A DNA stretch of 64,000 bases from Carpediemonas membranifera (Eukaryota; Fornicata): positions 310,001 through 374,000 of the forward strand of contig JAHDYR010000066.1 of the NCBI GenBank assembly GCA_019828565.1, given 5' to 3'. The notes under the pieces are model-generated. The model did no database searches. It saw nothing but the letters and a program-made list of their open reading frames with translations, and was not told the origin of the DNA. Shown here in pieces: positions 56,501 through 64,000 of this stretch. Each line of letters starts with the position of its first letter. Within the stretch, counting starts at the first letter, position 1. Position numbers and translations under genes: made by a program.

Positions 56501-57018
56501 TCCTGCAGCGCCACGAGGATCGTGCCACTCTCGTTGACCCACAGCCTGTCTGGGTACTTCTTCTTACCGTCTGTCTGCTCCCTCCGCTGCAGCTTGACGA
56601 CGTTCCTGAGGTGTTTCTGTCCTGGTGTCAAGATTTTCAGAGCCGCATCCTCGCCGACGGGAGGAATAATCGAGATAGAGTTCGGCGGCACAGGGCTCTG
56701 CACGGTGAACGTCAGCTCGGTCGGGGCGGGCAGGTCCTTCATGATGAGCGTCTGCCCATCAAGCAGCGCCACCGCAATCAAACGTGCTGATGGAGAAATG
56801 GCAGCAACAGGCGAAAACTTGTATCGACGAAGGAACCTGAACTTGTATTTGCGTCCGTCAATACCATAGTATGCGGGAGTACTCAACTTTTCGCTTCCCA
56901 CGCGTCGACTAGTGCGGAAAATGATCGGAGCTTCCAAATTTCGCGACTTTAGCAGGAATATGTCCGCAGCGCCGGGTAAAACGCCGGTGCGAACGGCGTT
57001 TTGGACCCGTAATTCCAT
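53518..57018 (-). CDS. large WD-like protein, possibly CPLANE1-related
   Basis: 1166 aa. The N-terminal 400 residues have beta-propeller character (SPSARLIAVALLDGQTLIM, RLWVNESGTILVALQEHQL then WTWQ), a helical middle follows (DVVMLEV, LLRDSLGYVTRLDYTLAW), and the last 300 residues are Pro-rich and disordered, ending in a short helical motif. The order (propeller, then a segment like the CPLANE1 ISDGYMVTTLRFLDN...LMRSLL block) suggests Joubert-syndrome protein CPLANE1/C5orf42, which works at the ciliary base. The similarity is by eye and weak. It is divergent from the PHD gene with 183 bp between starts. Confidence 0.7.
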   Translation of the reverse strand: MELRVQNAVRTGVLPGAADIFLLKSRNLEAPIIFRTSRRVGSEKLSTPAYYGIDGRKYKFRFLRRYKFSPVAAISPSARLIAVALLDGQTLIMKDLPAPTELTFTVQSPVPPNSISIIPPVGEDAALKILTPGQKHLRNVVKLQRREQTDGKKKYPDRLWVNESGTILVALQEHQLWTWQPTEWKSFPHAVSDDVEVQLWREGGQVWSVEPQDGGPCVMRSWDLLTGDQITARQGPAGTVTAFSVHASRPIVALATTGPSLSDIATTIVHLDRGTFTTIALGCMTAQKLGVAAGSNKAGLHAVSALQWAGDALFILTRAGELAVSPLFQHPAPLSVTNVSHKVAATGAIAAPITAEHGFLVDVLQTMLGGAGGERDANGPIRMRVPPDYGDPDRITLLAANDIDVVMLEVATTTRPTLLRDSLGYVTRLDYTLAWPGLLGLLLEMQARTPARDLALLPMTGVDCEFTQTAEAVLGLGTLPAVTAVATALARVLESGRSRITPLGLPLVVVDRIVAKLTTDVRIGLKDGVLTPIDAAIVFKAITQVGRDAVAVFGAQQRLLASIRAWADNVTGIARTRALCHATHMARCLDARPVTAPCYGPVPDDRLDRDVEKGVGAAVTARLVNAVAAEDIKKAGELVFSRVLSLSRSEFHALCVAVRASSDTPSAPCPAVYEGALPAMQVFVATVSGLFARKPVRVPLPNRTRPAAAIQCGRLRMALTGKTHDLIIWASTASVAISMAVLRTPPLRMAKAMVRLMPECWKEVLTVLLWARSNQAGWGVVYGPELAGDVDAAILFLREHGQTAGLPDYGPTMPSPGKTVGPLMPEQPVDAMTSPMVSFEDQHPAAPAAALAFNRTMPVFLPTLLRGQQVRLDTRKKSASSVEGLAVPSLSRGAHRAGSGAVPALLRPRDRGIVQDTEPLVQKVQAEPVTMTTGLPKKAVKVPRVEPAQHERARPVASYVPAFGHRLPDSNQYVRTRAGRPHGQLQHPGGSPTPKVTVMPLRTVVESVEDGSGPAEVERISASGPAEQSPKSGPMPETLPVVPEPAPTPALRKPESVSPVREPRLDESFVVTGVQDVPPPRYTFPKPKPVRTEPLYAKPRPALRSAELGFEAKRSLGHLRDRLDMLIPQDVRIGGSGSGLKPLREMSNAELQAHLEYLKTHGPEPV

Positions 57019-57201
57019 CGTCGCTTCGAAAAATCGAGTCGGTCAAGTCGACAGGCGATCATCCAGCCAATCAGGTCACCCAGTGTGCTTCTGGAGGGTC
57101 GACTACGCATGTCACGCCATATTGTTGTGACTATGTGCGGTCTTGAACGCATGGCAAAAGTGCGCGGTGGTCTGGCAACGCAACGAGCAGAAGGTGCCTG
57201 A

Positions 57202-59748
57202 ATGTCAAAGGGATGTGTGGTGTGCGGAAAGGGCGAATCGTCTGAATTCCCGCTCATCCGCTGCGATAAGTGCGGTATGCTTGCCCACGAAGAGTGCATG
57301 GGCATTGATGGCCTTTCTCCCGAACAAGACAGCTTTATGTGCGCCTACTGCGAGTCAAACACCAACGAGAAGTGTATAGTATGCAACAAGACCAACCAAT
57401 TCCACCAAGGGATGCTCCCCACCACCGACGGCCATTGGGTACACGCCCTATGCGCCCTTTTCAGCCCAGGAGTCCAGTTCCCGGAAGCAACCAGGATGTC
57501 AGGGCCGATAGACCTCAGCGGGGTCACGCTGACCAGCGGCAAGTGCCGTTTCTGCCAGGGGTCTGTCGGTCTCGTCGTCCCGTGTGAACACCTGGACGAG
57601 AACGACGTCAAGTCGTGCAAGCAGATGGTCCATGCCATATGTGCCTGGGGGGCGCGCTGTGTGATGACGGACGGCGGTGTCCGGCTCCTTTGCAGGGACC
57701 ACAAGGCCGACGTCGACGTGCAGGAGCCCTTCCCCACCGTAGTCCGCTTCGACAAGACTGACGCCGGGTGGCCAGAGCCAGAGCCAGTGGTGCAGTACAC
57801 TGAGATCGAGACGCCCGTAGTCGAGGTCGAGGCCAGAAAGAAGGCCGTGAAGAAGAAGGCGAAGCCCGAGTCCGACAAGGGCGCCAAGCGGGCCCGCGAC
57901 GATGGCCCGTCAGACGTGGATATCGTGCCGCTGGATGAGGTCTGCGACGTCTGCCTGGACGAAGAGACGACCGAAGACGACGCCATTGTCTTCTGCGACG
58001 GACCCGGCTGCGACCTGGCCGTGCACGCCTCCTGCGGGTCAGTCCCTCCCGAGCAGGTCCAGAGCGACGACGATTGGTACTGCCCCGCCTGCCTGGCCCG
58101 CGGCAACATCAAGGGCGCCGACCCCGCCTCGGTCAAGCCGCCGTTCGAGTGCCCCATGTGCCCCTGTACGAACGGTGCCATGGCCCAGGTGGATGACAGG
58201 AGCGCCAAGGCCCTGAGGACAGAGGGCAACGACGGCCCTATTTTCGCTCACATCATCTGCAGCAGAGAGTGCTCGCGGGCCTACAGCAACGGAGATTACA
58301 ACGTCGGCAAGGGGCAGGGCGTCGCCAGGCGCATCCGCGTGTTCCGGAAGACCCGAGGCCGCGTGCCCTGCGCGGTGTGCGGCCACACGAGCGGCTGTGT
58401 CGTGCCGTGTTCAGGCACGGGCTGCACCTGCCACGTCCACCAGACCTGCGCTGACCGGGCCGGCTGCATCAAGCGGGCCCACGGAGGGAAGTTCGAGCAG
58501 TACTGCCCCACTTGCTCTGCCCGGGCGTACCTGCAGCTCCGGCCCGAGCTCCTCGTCGGCTGGGGACCCCGCGACACGGCCTTCCTCGACCGTGCGCCCT
58601 CGGGGTCGATGGTCACCGGCCTCGGACTCGACCCCAAGACCCAGCTCGGCTACAGCAAGCGGTACCGTGGCCCGAGCCTCATGCTGGCGACGTTGCTGGC
58701 CGCCATCCGGAGTTCAAGGGACTACGCCGACTTGGAGGAGCGCCAGTCCAGACGCGGGGCGACGGCGACGAGGTCAGTTCAGCGTCTGGTCCAGCCCGCG
58801 GCGGCTGTGCTGACCTCCAAGGTGCAGAGGATCTCCTGGGCGTCGACCATCGCGACACTCGACGGCAAGGCCCTGCACATCTCAGGCAACGACCTCCTGC
58901 TGCCCACCGGCATCACGCGGACGGCACGCCTCATGGTCGAGCCACTCGGGATGTCTTCATTGCTCCAGATTGGGCTGTCGGCGGTCGAATTCGAAATCGA
59001 GCTCCGGCTGGCGGGGGTGCTGGCGTTCACAGCAGACCAGGGGTCGCCCGAGCTGCCAGTCCCCGCCCAGTTCTCTACCATCGCCGACATGACGGCCCCG
59101 GTAGGGTATGTGGCGCGAGCCCACGGGTTCCTCTGGGTGTTTGTGTTCCCATCCTCCATGCCGCAGCTCTCACCCCAGCCGCCTGTGCCGAACACAGTAT
59201 TCCTCGTATACAAGCGGGACCCCCTGCTGAACGCGGCCCTGCTCGGCGGCAGCCCCAGCAGTGATATCGCGGGCCGCACTGTGTCAATCCCGACGGACCA
59301 CCCCACATCGCCCGAGACGCATCGGCTCATCCAGGCCGTCGAGCACGTTGGCGCATTCCCCATCGTGTACAACTGCGTCGAGCTCGCTACCCCGCCCCAG
59401 TCTGCGGCCATCCTCGTGCTGCAGTCAGAGCTGTGGTCCCAGAGCATGGCCGAGCTCCGCAGGGACCCGGGCCAATGGCGCACGCCGATGTACCTCATGC
59501 CACCCGACAACTGGAACGCGCTGACGGTCATCAAGACCACAGCCGAGCTGTCGGTCGTGTTCCCCCCTAGGATCGCCGTGAGGGGTGGCCAGCCGCCATC
59601 GCACCCCGCCTTGACTGTGACTGAGTCGAGTGAGGTCGACGAGAAGCAGGCCCGGCGATGGGTGGAGCTGGACGGGGCCGAGCCACGGGCACCATGGGAG
59701 TCGATGTCGGCGACAGCACTCGATGACGTCCTCAAGGGTGTGGAGTGA
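57202..59748 (+). CDS. double PHD / extended-PHD finger protein
   Basis: 848 aa. Residues 4-50 form a PHD finger (CVVCGKGES ... CDKCGMLAHEECMGI), and 55-165 an extended PHD (CIVCNK, HWVHALCALFSPGVQF, CRFCQGSVGLVVPCEH, HAICAW). A basic linker with KKKAKPE follows. A second PHD (residues 250-295) has CDVCLDEET, CDGPGCDLAVHASC and WYCPACL, and a second ePHD-like module spans 310-450. The PHD-zinc knuckle-ePHD order is that of JADE/BRPF/AF10 proteins that read histone H3 tails. The C-terminal 380 residues are unassigned. The start at 57202 places Met directly before the first PHD. Confidence 0.88.
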   Translation: MSKGCVVCGKGESSEFPLIRCDKCGMLAHEECMGIDGLSPEQDSFMCAYCESNTNEKCIVCNKTNQFHQGMLPTTDGHWVHALCALFSPGVQFPEATRMSGPIDLSGVTLTSGKCRFCQGSVGLVVPCEHLDENDVKSCKQMVHAICAWGARCVMTDGGVRLLCRDHKADVDVQEPFPTVVRFDKTDAGWPEPEPVVQYTEIETPVVEVEARKKAVKKKAKPESDKGAKRARDDGPSDVDIVPLDEVCDVCLDEETTEDDAIVFCDGPGCDLAVHASCGSVPPEQVQSDDDWYCPACLARGNIKGADPASVKPPFECPMCPCTNGAMAQVDDRSAKALRTEGNDGPIFAHIICSRECSRAYSNGDYNVGKGQGVARRIRVFRKTRGRVPCAVCGHTSGCVVPCSGTGCTCHVHQTCADRAGCIKRAHGGKFEQYCPTCSARAYLQLRPELLVGWGPRDTAFLDRAPSGSMVTGLGLDPKTQLGYSKRYRGPSLMLATLLAAIRSSRDYADLEERQSRRGATATRSVQRLVQPAAAVLTSKVQRISWASTIATLDGKALHISGNDLLLPTGITRTARLMVEPLGMSSLLQIGLSAVEFEIELRLAGVLAFTADQGSPELPVPAQFSTIADMTAPVGYVARAHGFLWVFVFPSSMPQLSPQPPVPNTVFLVYKRDPLLNAALLGGSPSSDIAGRTVSIPTDHPTSPETHRLIQAVEHVGAFPIVYNCVELATPPQSAAILVLQSELWSQSMAELRRDPGQWRTPMYLMPPDNWNALTVIKTTAELSVVFPPRIAVRGGQPPSHPALTVTESSEVDEKQARRWVELDGAEPRAPWESMSATALDDVLKGVE

Positions 59749-59914
59749 TTTGAACGATAGTTTTATGTACGAGAATTAAAGTGGCATGTCGATGGTGCCA
59801 AACTTGGATAGAGCTCTGTCGCCTTGCCCAACCGTAACAAAAGGTTTAGAGCATGCCATGAATAATGATATAACTTCCAGCCAGTTCTTTAATTATTTAT
59901 AAGGTGACATAAAA

Positions 59915-62900
59915 TTACTGCCGGGAAATGGCGTCGCCGCCGATGGTGCCGAAGAGAGTGTCCAGGTAGGCAGGGTCGCGGTACTCGTCGAGCATCTGGT
60001 GGGCCGCAGCCATGCGCTCGTCGAGGTCGACGCGCTTGCGGAGGGTGCTGGCGACCCTCGTGCGGGAGGAGAGCTCGGTCATGTAGCCGATGAACTTGGC
60101 CGCGCGGTTGATGTCGCGCTCCTGCTTGGTCTTGAGACGCTGCTGGTACCATTCGGACTTGACGAGGGCCTCGCGGGTGAACATGGCACGGATGTCGGGG
60201 TGGGTGAGGGGCTTGCCCTCGTAGTGGCCGTGCGCGGCACACTCAAGCACGGCGCGGAGGGGCGGGCAGGCGTTCTCGATGGCGCCGTCGCGGAAGTAGC
60301 GCTCGGCAGTCACGCGCTGGGCGTTGACGATGGCTTCGATGCCGTTGACGTAGTCGTCGAGACCCTGCATCTCGGGCTTGAGGTGCTCGTCATCGAAGAG
60401 GGCGTCGGGGGTGTCGAAGATGCGGCCAAAGAAGTGCGTGATGAACTTGCGGGTGACGCGGAAGCCCAGGCGGGAGGCGAGGACCCCCTTGCCGTTGTAC
60501 TCGAAGTCCTCGAGCTTCTCAAGGAAGCCGTGTTCGAGCAGATAGCCCGGCTCGCGCTCCTCCTCGGTCATACGGCAGAAGAGCTCGGGCATCATCAGCG
60601 AGAAGTCGTGGTCAACGCGCAGTTTAGGGCCGATGTAGCCGGCGGCGGAGGAGAAGACACCGTGCTGAGTGAGGAGCAGCGAGACGAGGGCGTTGTTGAG
60701 GTCGGCGGTGGCCTGGAGGCAGTTGAACGGACCCTTGGTGAGGGCTCCCTCCATGCCGAAGCCCGTGGTGGACGGCGAGGCGCCAGTGAGGCACGTGGCG
60801 AAGTCCATGAAGAGCTCGGGCAGCTCTTGGTAGTGGAGGGGCGAGTAGACGGCCAGGCCGGGGATGCCGCGGGCGTGGTCAACCTGGTTGAGACGGCGGC
60901 CGGGCAGGACGCAGGTCACGGGGAAGTGGACGGGGCACTCCATCGGCACGCGGCGGTAGAGGCGGGCGCAGACCTCGGCGACGTAGCGGGGCAGGCGGTT
61001 GCTGAGAGACTCGCGCGTCTCGAGGTAGCGGACGTTCTTAGAGGGCGCGCCGTTGACGATACGGGGTCTGTCAGAGCAGATCCAGGTGCGGGCGCCGGGG
61101 TTCTTGCTGACCATGGTCTCGACGAGGTCGACAACGGGCTGAGTATAGTTGTACAGGTCCGTGGAGTCCTCGAACACCTCGACAGCTTGGTCGATCGTCA
61201 GGGGCTCGTAGTTGGAGCAGAAGAGCTGGCCGTCCATGCGGGACAGGTCCTCCTCGGCGTGCTTGTCGTGGCCGCGGATGACAGCGTCGTCGGGGCGCTG
61301 GAAGAAGCGGTACTCGCAGTTGGTGACGAGCTTGACCGAGCCAGCAGCGCAGGCGGCGGGGGAGCCGCAGTACTTGACGACATCCGTGGGGACGACGACG
61401 GACGCGGTGATGTCGTCCTCGAGCTGGATCTTGCGGGAGGCGTGGAAGTCCTGACGGAGCTTGAAGGCGCGCCACATGGAGTCAGAGTAGAGGCCGATAC
61501 GGGCGTGGTTGGCAGAGATGGTGTGGCCGTCGAAGAGGAGCTCGTGGCCGTGGACGCCGTTGATGAGGTCGACCCCGAAGTGAGAGGCCCAGTCGTCCTT
61601 CCACTCGGGCTGGTAGTACGTCTTGACGATGAAGACGAAGCTCTTGATGTCAGCGGGCAGCTGCTCGACCCAGAAGTTGTACTCCTCAGAGAACTCCTCG
61701 GGGTCGGGGGTGAGCAGCTTGATGACGGAGCCGAGGGAGCGGTGGGGCGACAGGATGGGGCGGGTGTCCGCCTTGTACTCGATGTGCTTGAAGCGGAAAC
61801 CGAAGTCCTTCTTCAGAACCTCGTCGACTCGGCGCACGGTATCGGCAAAGTCGCCGACGAAGACGGGCTTGGTGAAGGTGTTGTCGTCGAAGGACTTGGA
61901 GATCTCGGACTATGTGAGGGTGAGGTTGGGTACATACCTTGCCGCCGCCAGAGACGGTGGACGGCTTGTGGCAGGTGATGCCGTCAGCCTTACGGCCAAT
62001 GAGGGCCCACTGCTTCTTGCTGGTGGCGTTCTGGCGCTTCATCTCGAGGGTGACCATGTAACCGCAGGGAAGGATGTAGTTCTTGCCGTAGAGCAGCTTG
62101 GTGATGACAGTGGCCCCAGTGTCGGGGTGCTTCCACTCGACCGACTTGCGGGTGATTGAGATGCGGGCCGTCTCGGGCACGTAGATGATCTCCGAGAAGT
62201 TACGGTCGAAGCCACAGCCGAGCTCCTCGTCATACTGGATCAGCGTGCCGTAGCGCTCGAGCTGGTCGATGAAGCGGGTCTCGGCGCCCTCGACGCGGGT
62301 GTCAGCGGCGAACTCAAGACCCCAGTTATACGTGGCAGCGCAGATGGCGCCACCGGCGTGCTCCTCTTCGGCGAGACCGAAGAAGTTGGCAGAGAACGAG
62401 AGCATGGTCTTGACCTCCTTCTGTGTTAGCGTGGGAAAGGGGAGTGGCACAAACCTTGCTGTAGCCGAAGTAGTTGTCCGCGATCAGGGTGACCATCACG
62501 CCGTCAGCCGTGCGCGCACACAGCTTGAAGGCGCCGCCGTTGTGGTAGAAGAGCCCCATGCCGCTATCCTCCTCGGACCAGAACATACCGTCCCGCAGCT
62601 GGCGCTCGGTGGCCTCGGACTTGTGGGGGAGGCCGGCCTGCTTCTTGGTGACCTTGCGGAGGTGGGGGCAGAGGATGATGCAGCCCGTTGTGCCCGTCCA
62701 GTGCTCGATGTCGAGGCCTGCGTCGTTCTCGGGGAGGAATGGATCGCCGGCGTTACCGAAGATCGACTCGACGAAGTCAACGTTGGCGGCGAGGGAGGCG
62801 GGGGCGAAGAAGCGGACCTCCATGGTCTTCTCCTGCATGTAGTTGTGGACGCCAGGCTGGACGACGGGGCGGAGGAGGTTTGACACCCAGCAGTGGGCGC

Positions 62901-63696
62901 GGTCGCCCTTGGGCTGGGTGGAGGAGTAGGGAAGCTCCAGGATGTCCTTCGAGGTCGGGTTGAGGGCGTAGTGGAGCAGGTTGGCGAACGTCTGCTTGGG
63001 AACGGCGATCTTGTCGTCGGGGATGGGGTAGCCGCCCTCGCAAATGTGGAAGACGCCCTTGGTGGTACGCCTGTCGTTGAAGGGGTTGTGCAGCACACCC
63101 TGCTTGACGCGGTAGGACGAGATGTTCTCGTTCTTATACTCATCCCGGTCGATGGGGAGGCAGATCTGGCGGGCGATGCCGGCGCGGTCGCAGATCAGTG
63201 AGCGCTCGGGGAGGTTGACTGAGCCGCATGGCTTGACGTCGGCGAGGTATTTGTCGAGGAAGGACTGGATGCGGCGATCGGCGGGGCATAGGTGGTCGCG
63301 CATGTCGGCCGAGAGGGCTTTGTAGTGGTCGAGGACCATCTGGGCGACGCTGAGGAAACCCTCTGCATCGGAGACGGCGTTGAGCCCGAGGGAGACCAGC
63401 TTCGTGTCGATGATGCTGCGGATGTCGCGCTGGTCCTTCAGGCGCTGCTCAGCCTCGTCGGGCGAGTACTGGGCGAGGGCGCGGGCACGGTTGTACTCTG
63501 GGGACATGGAGTGGTGGAAGCTGCTGTCCGCAAGGCGCTGCTTGTTGCCGCTAACGCCAAGGAACGGATGGGGGTGGAAGTCGTGGTTGGACGTGGGCGT
63601 TCCGGCTGTATCGGGAAGAAGATCCAGGCTGGAAGCGCGCTTTCTCATACCAGGCGTATTTCTCATAGTATGTGCTTGTTCAGAGGATTTTGACAT
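59915..63696 (-). CDS. PPi-type phosphoenolpyruvate carboxykinase, three exons
   Basis: Exons are 63696-62455, 62420-61938 and 61909-59915, giving 1239 aa. Both junctions are phase 0 and in frame (NYFGYSK|KEVKTM and VSGGGK|SEISKS). Blocks I associate with the diphosphate-dependent PEPCK family are VTLIADNYFGYSKKEVKTML, GLAEEEHAGGAI, FAADTRVEG, NCEYRFFQRPDDAV and SNYEPLT. The ATP/GTP PEPCK P-loop signature is absent. This large enzyme (about 1100-1200 aa in Entamoeba and propionibacteria) interconverts PEP and oxaloacetate using PPi/Pi, fitting PPi-based anaerobic glycolysis. No targeting peptide is evident. Identification is from memory of the family. The antisense strand carries a 659-codon open frame that is a composition shadow. 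Confidence 0.75.
61910..61937 (-). other. intron 2 of PPi-PEPCK gene (28 nt)
   Basis: On the minus strand it starts GTATGT and ends CCTCACATAG; phase 0. Confidence 0.9.
62421..62454 (-). other. intron 1 of PPi-PEPCK gene (34 nt)
   Basis: On the minus strand it starts GTTTGT and ends GCTAACACAG; phase 0. Confidence 0.9.
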
Positions 63697-64000
63697 GATC
63701 CTGAACTTTGTAGCCTCTTGCTGAGCTTTGATGTCTGTTGATCGTGGTCGATTTGGGCAAGATCTAAACGCAAGAAGCAAGTTGTATCAAAGTCACAGCG
63801 ATACTGTATCAGCATCCGCGATCAAATGCGATTTTGGTTGATCCGGTGTCTCATGCCGCGGGCCGAGGCCCTCCCACGCTCAGAGCACTTGATGAAAACT
63901 ACCATATCTTCGGATCCGATCTCGAATTCGCGCCAATCGTCGGCCAGGCTTGAGGCTGCGCAGCTCCGAACATATTCCCCGCATGATGCATTTCTGCAGT
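63697..64000. other. upstream region of PPi-PEPCK at window edge
   Basis: 304 bp without a convincing ORF. It should contain the promoter of the PPi-PEPCK gene and perhaps that of a gene beyond the edge. Confidence 0.4.

Noticed and set aside
59999-61978. 659-codon plus-strand open frame
   Set aside because: It is antisense to the third exon of the PPi-PEPCK gene. Its Gly/Val/Glu-rich composition is the expected shadow of GC-rich codons, and it has no domain.
1-64000. CRISPR arrays, rRNA genes, long tandem repeats
   Set aside because: Looked for and not seen. The only spaced repeat noticed is the 34-bp pair around Fanzor copy 1.

Overview
The window reads as nuclear DNA of a compact, GC-rich protist genome. 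It carries about 45 protein genes on both strands, usually separated by about 50-400 bp, with tiny spliceosomal introns in a minority of genes. The gene content is that of a flagellated eukaryote: DPCD, gamma-tubulin-like, DRC2, CFAP298, PF20/SPAG16, a CCP5-type tubulin deglutamylase and possibly a CPLANE1-like protein. Most recognised introns are only 28-35 nt long and end in a T-N-A-C-A-(C)-A-G motif that fuses the branch point to the 3' splice site, a pattern known from metamonads (Giardia, Trichomonas). Together with an apparent PPi-dependent PEP carboxykinase and a bacterial-type YgeW carbamoyltransferase, this fits a free-living anaerobic metamonad such as a Carpediemonas-like organism. 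The taxon is an inference.

Layout. 1-6.3 kb: 5'-partial coiled-coil protein, DPCD (4 exons), Zn-finger protein, kinesin-light-chain-like TPR protein, divergent gamma-tubulin. 6.3-13 kb: small basic ORF, CCDC22, homeodomain protein, DRC2, UTP11, CFAP298. 13-19.2 kb: single-pass 674-aa protein, TAP42/IGBP1, Nudix protein, a two-exon gene of 106 aa invisible to single-ORF searches, RAB5IF-like protein, AP-3 sigma. 19.2-21.1 kb: first Fanzor/TnpB-like RNA-guided nuclease gene, bracketed by 34-bp near-identical direct repeats. 21.3-32.7 kb: ESCRT-II VPS22/SNF8, C2CD5-like, CCP5-like, VPS9-domain and lipin-like proteins, a ubiquitin-like-fold protein and a 4-TM protein. 32.9-45 kb: coiled-coil, DUF218 and multipass membrane proteins, RBBP4-like histone chaperone, PF20, a Cys-rich nuclear-type protein and a 1021-aa acidic protein. 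45-49 kb: YgeW-type carbamoyltransferase, CKS1 and a second Fanzor-like gene. 49-64 kb: PSI-like type I membrane protein, AAAP amino-acid transporter, ALG2, 1166-aa WD-like protein, double PHD/ePHD protein and a three-exon PPi-PEPCK.

Functional themes are cilium assembly and tubulin modification, endolysosomal trafficking (CCDC22, AP-3, VPS22, VPS9, RAB5IF, C2CD5), chromatin and transcription (RBBP4, PHD, homeodomain) and anaerobic metabolism. Protein-level splice junctions were worked out by matching reading frames to remembered family alignments; no search was run. The most notable observations are the two Fanzor paralogs, which retain all three catalytic acidic residues but show frame lesions, the micro-intron grammar, and the genes recoverable only through that grammar.
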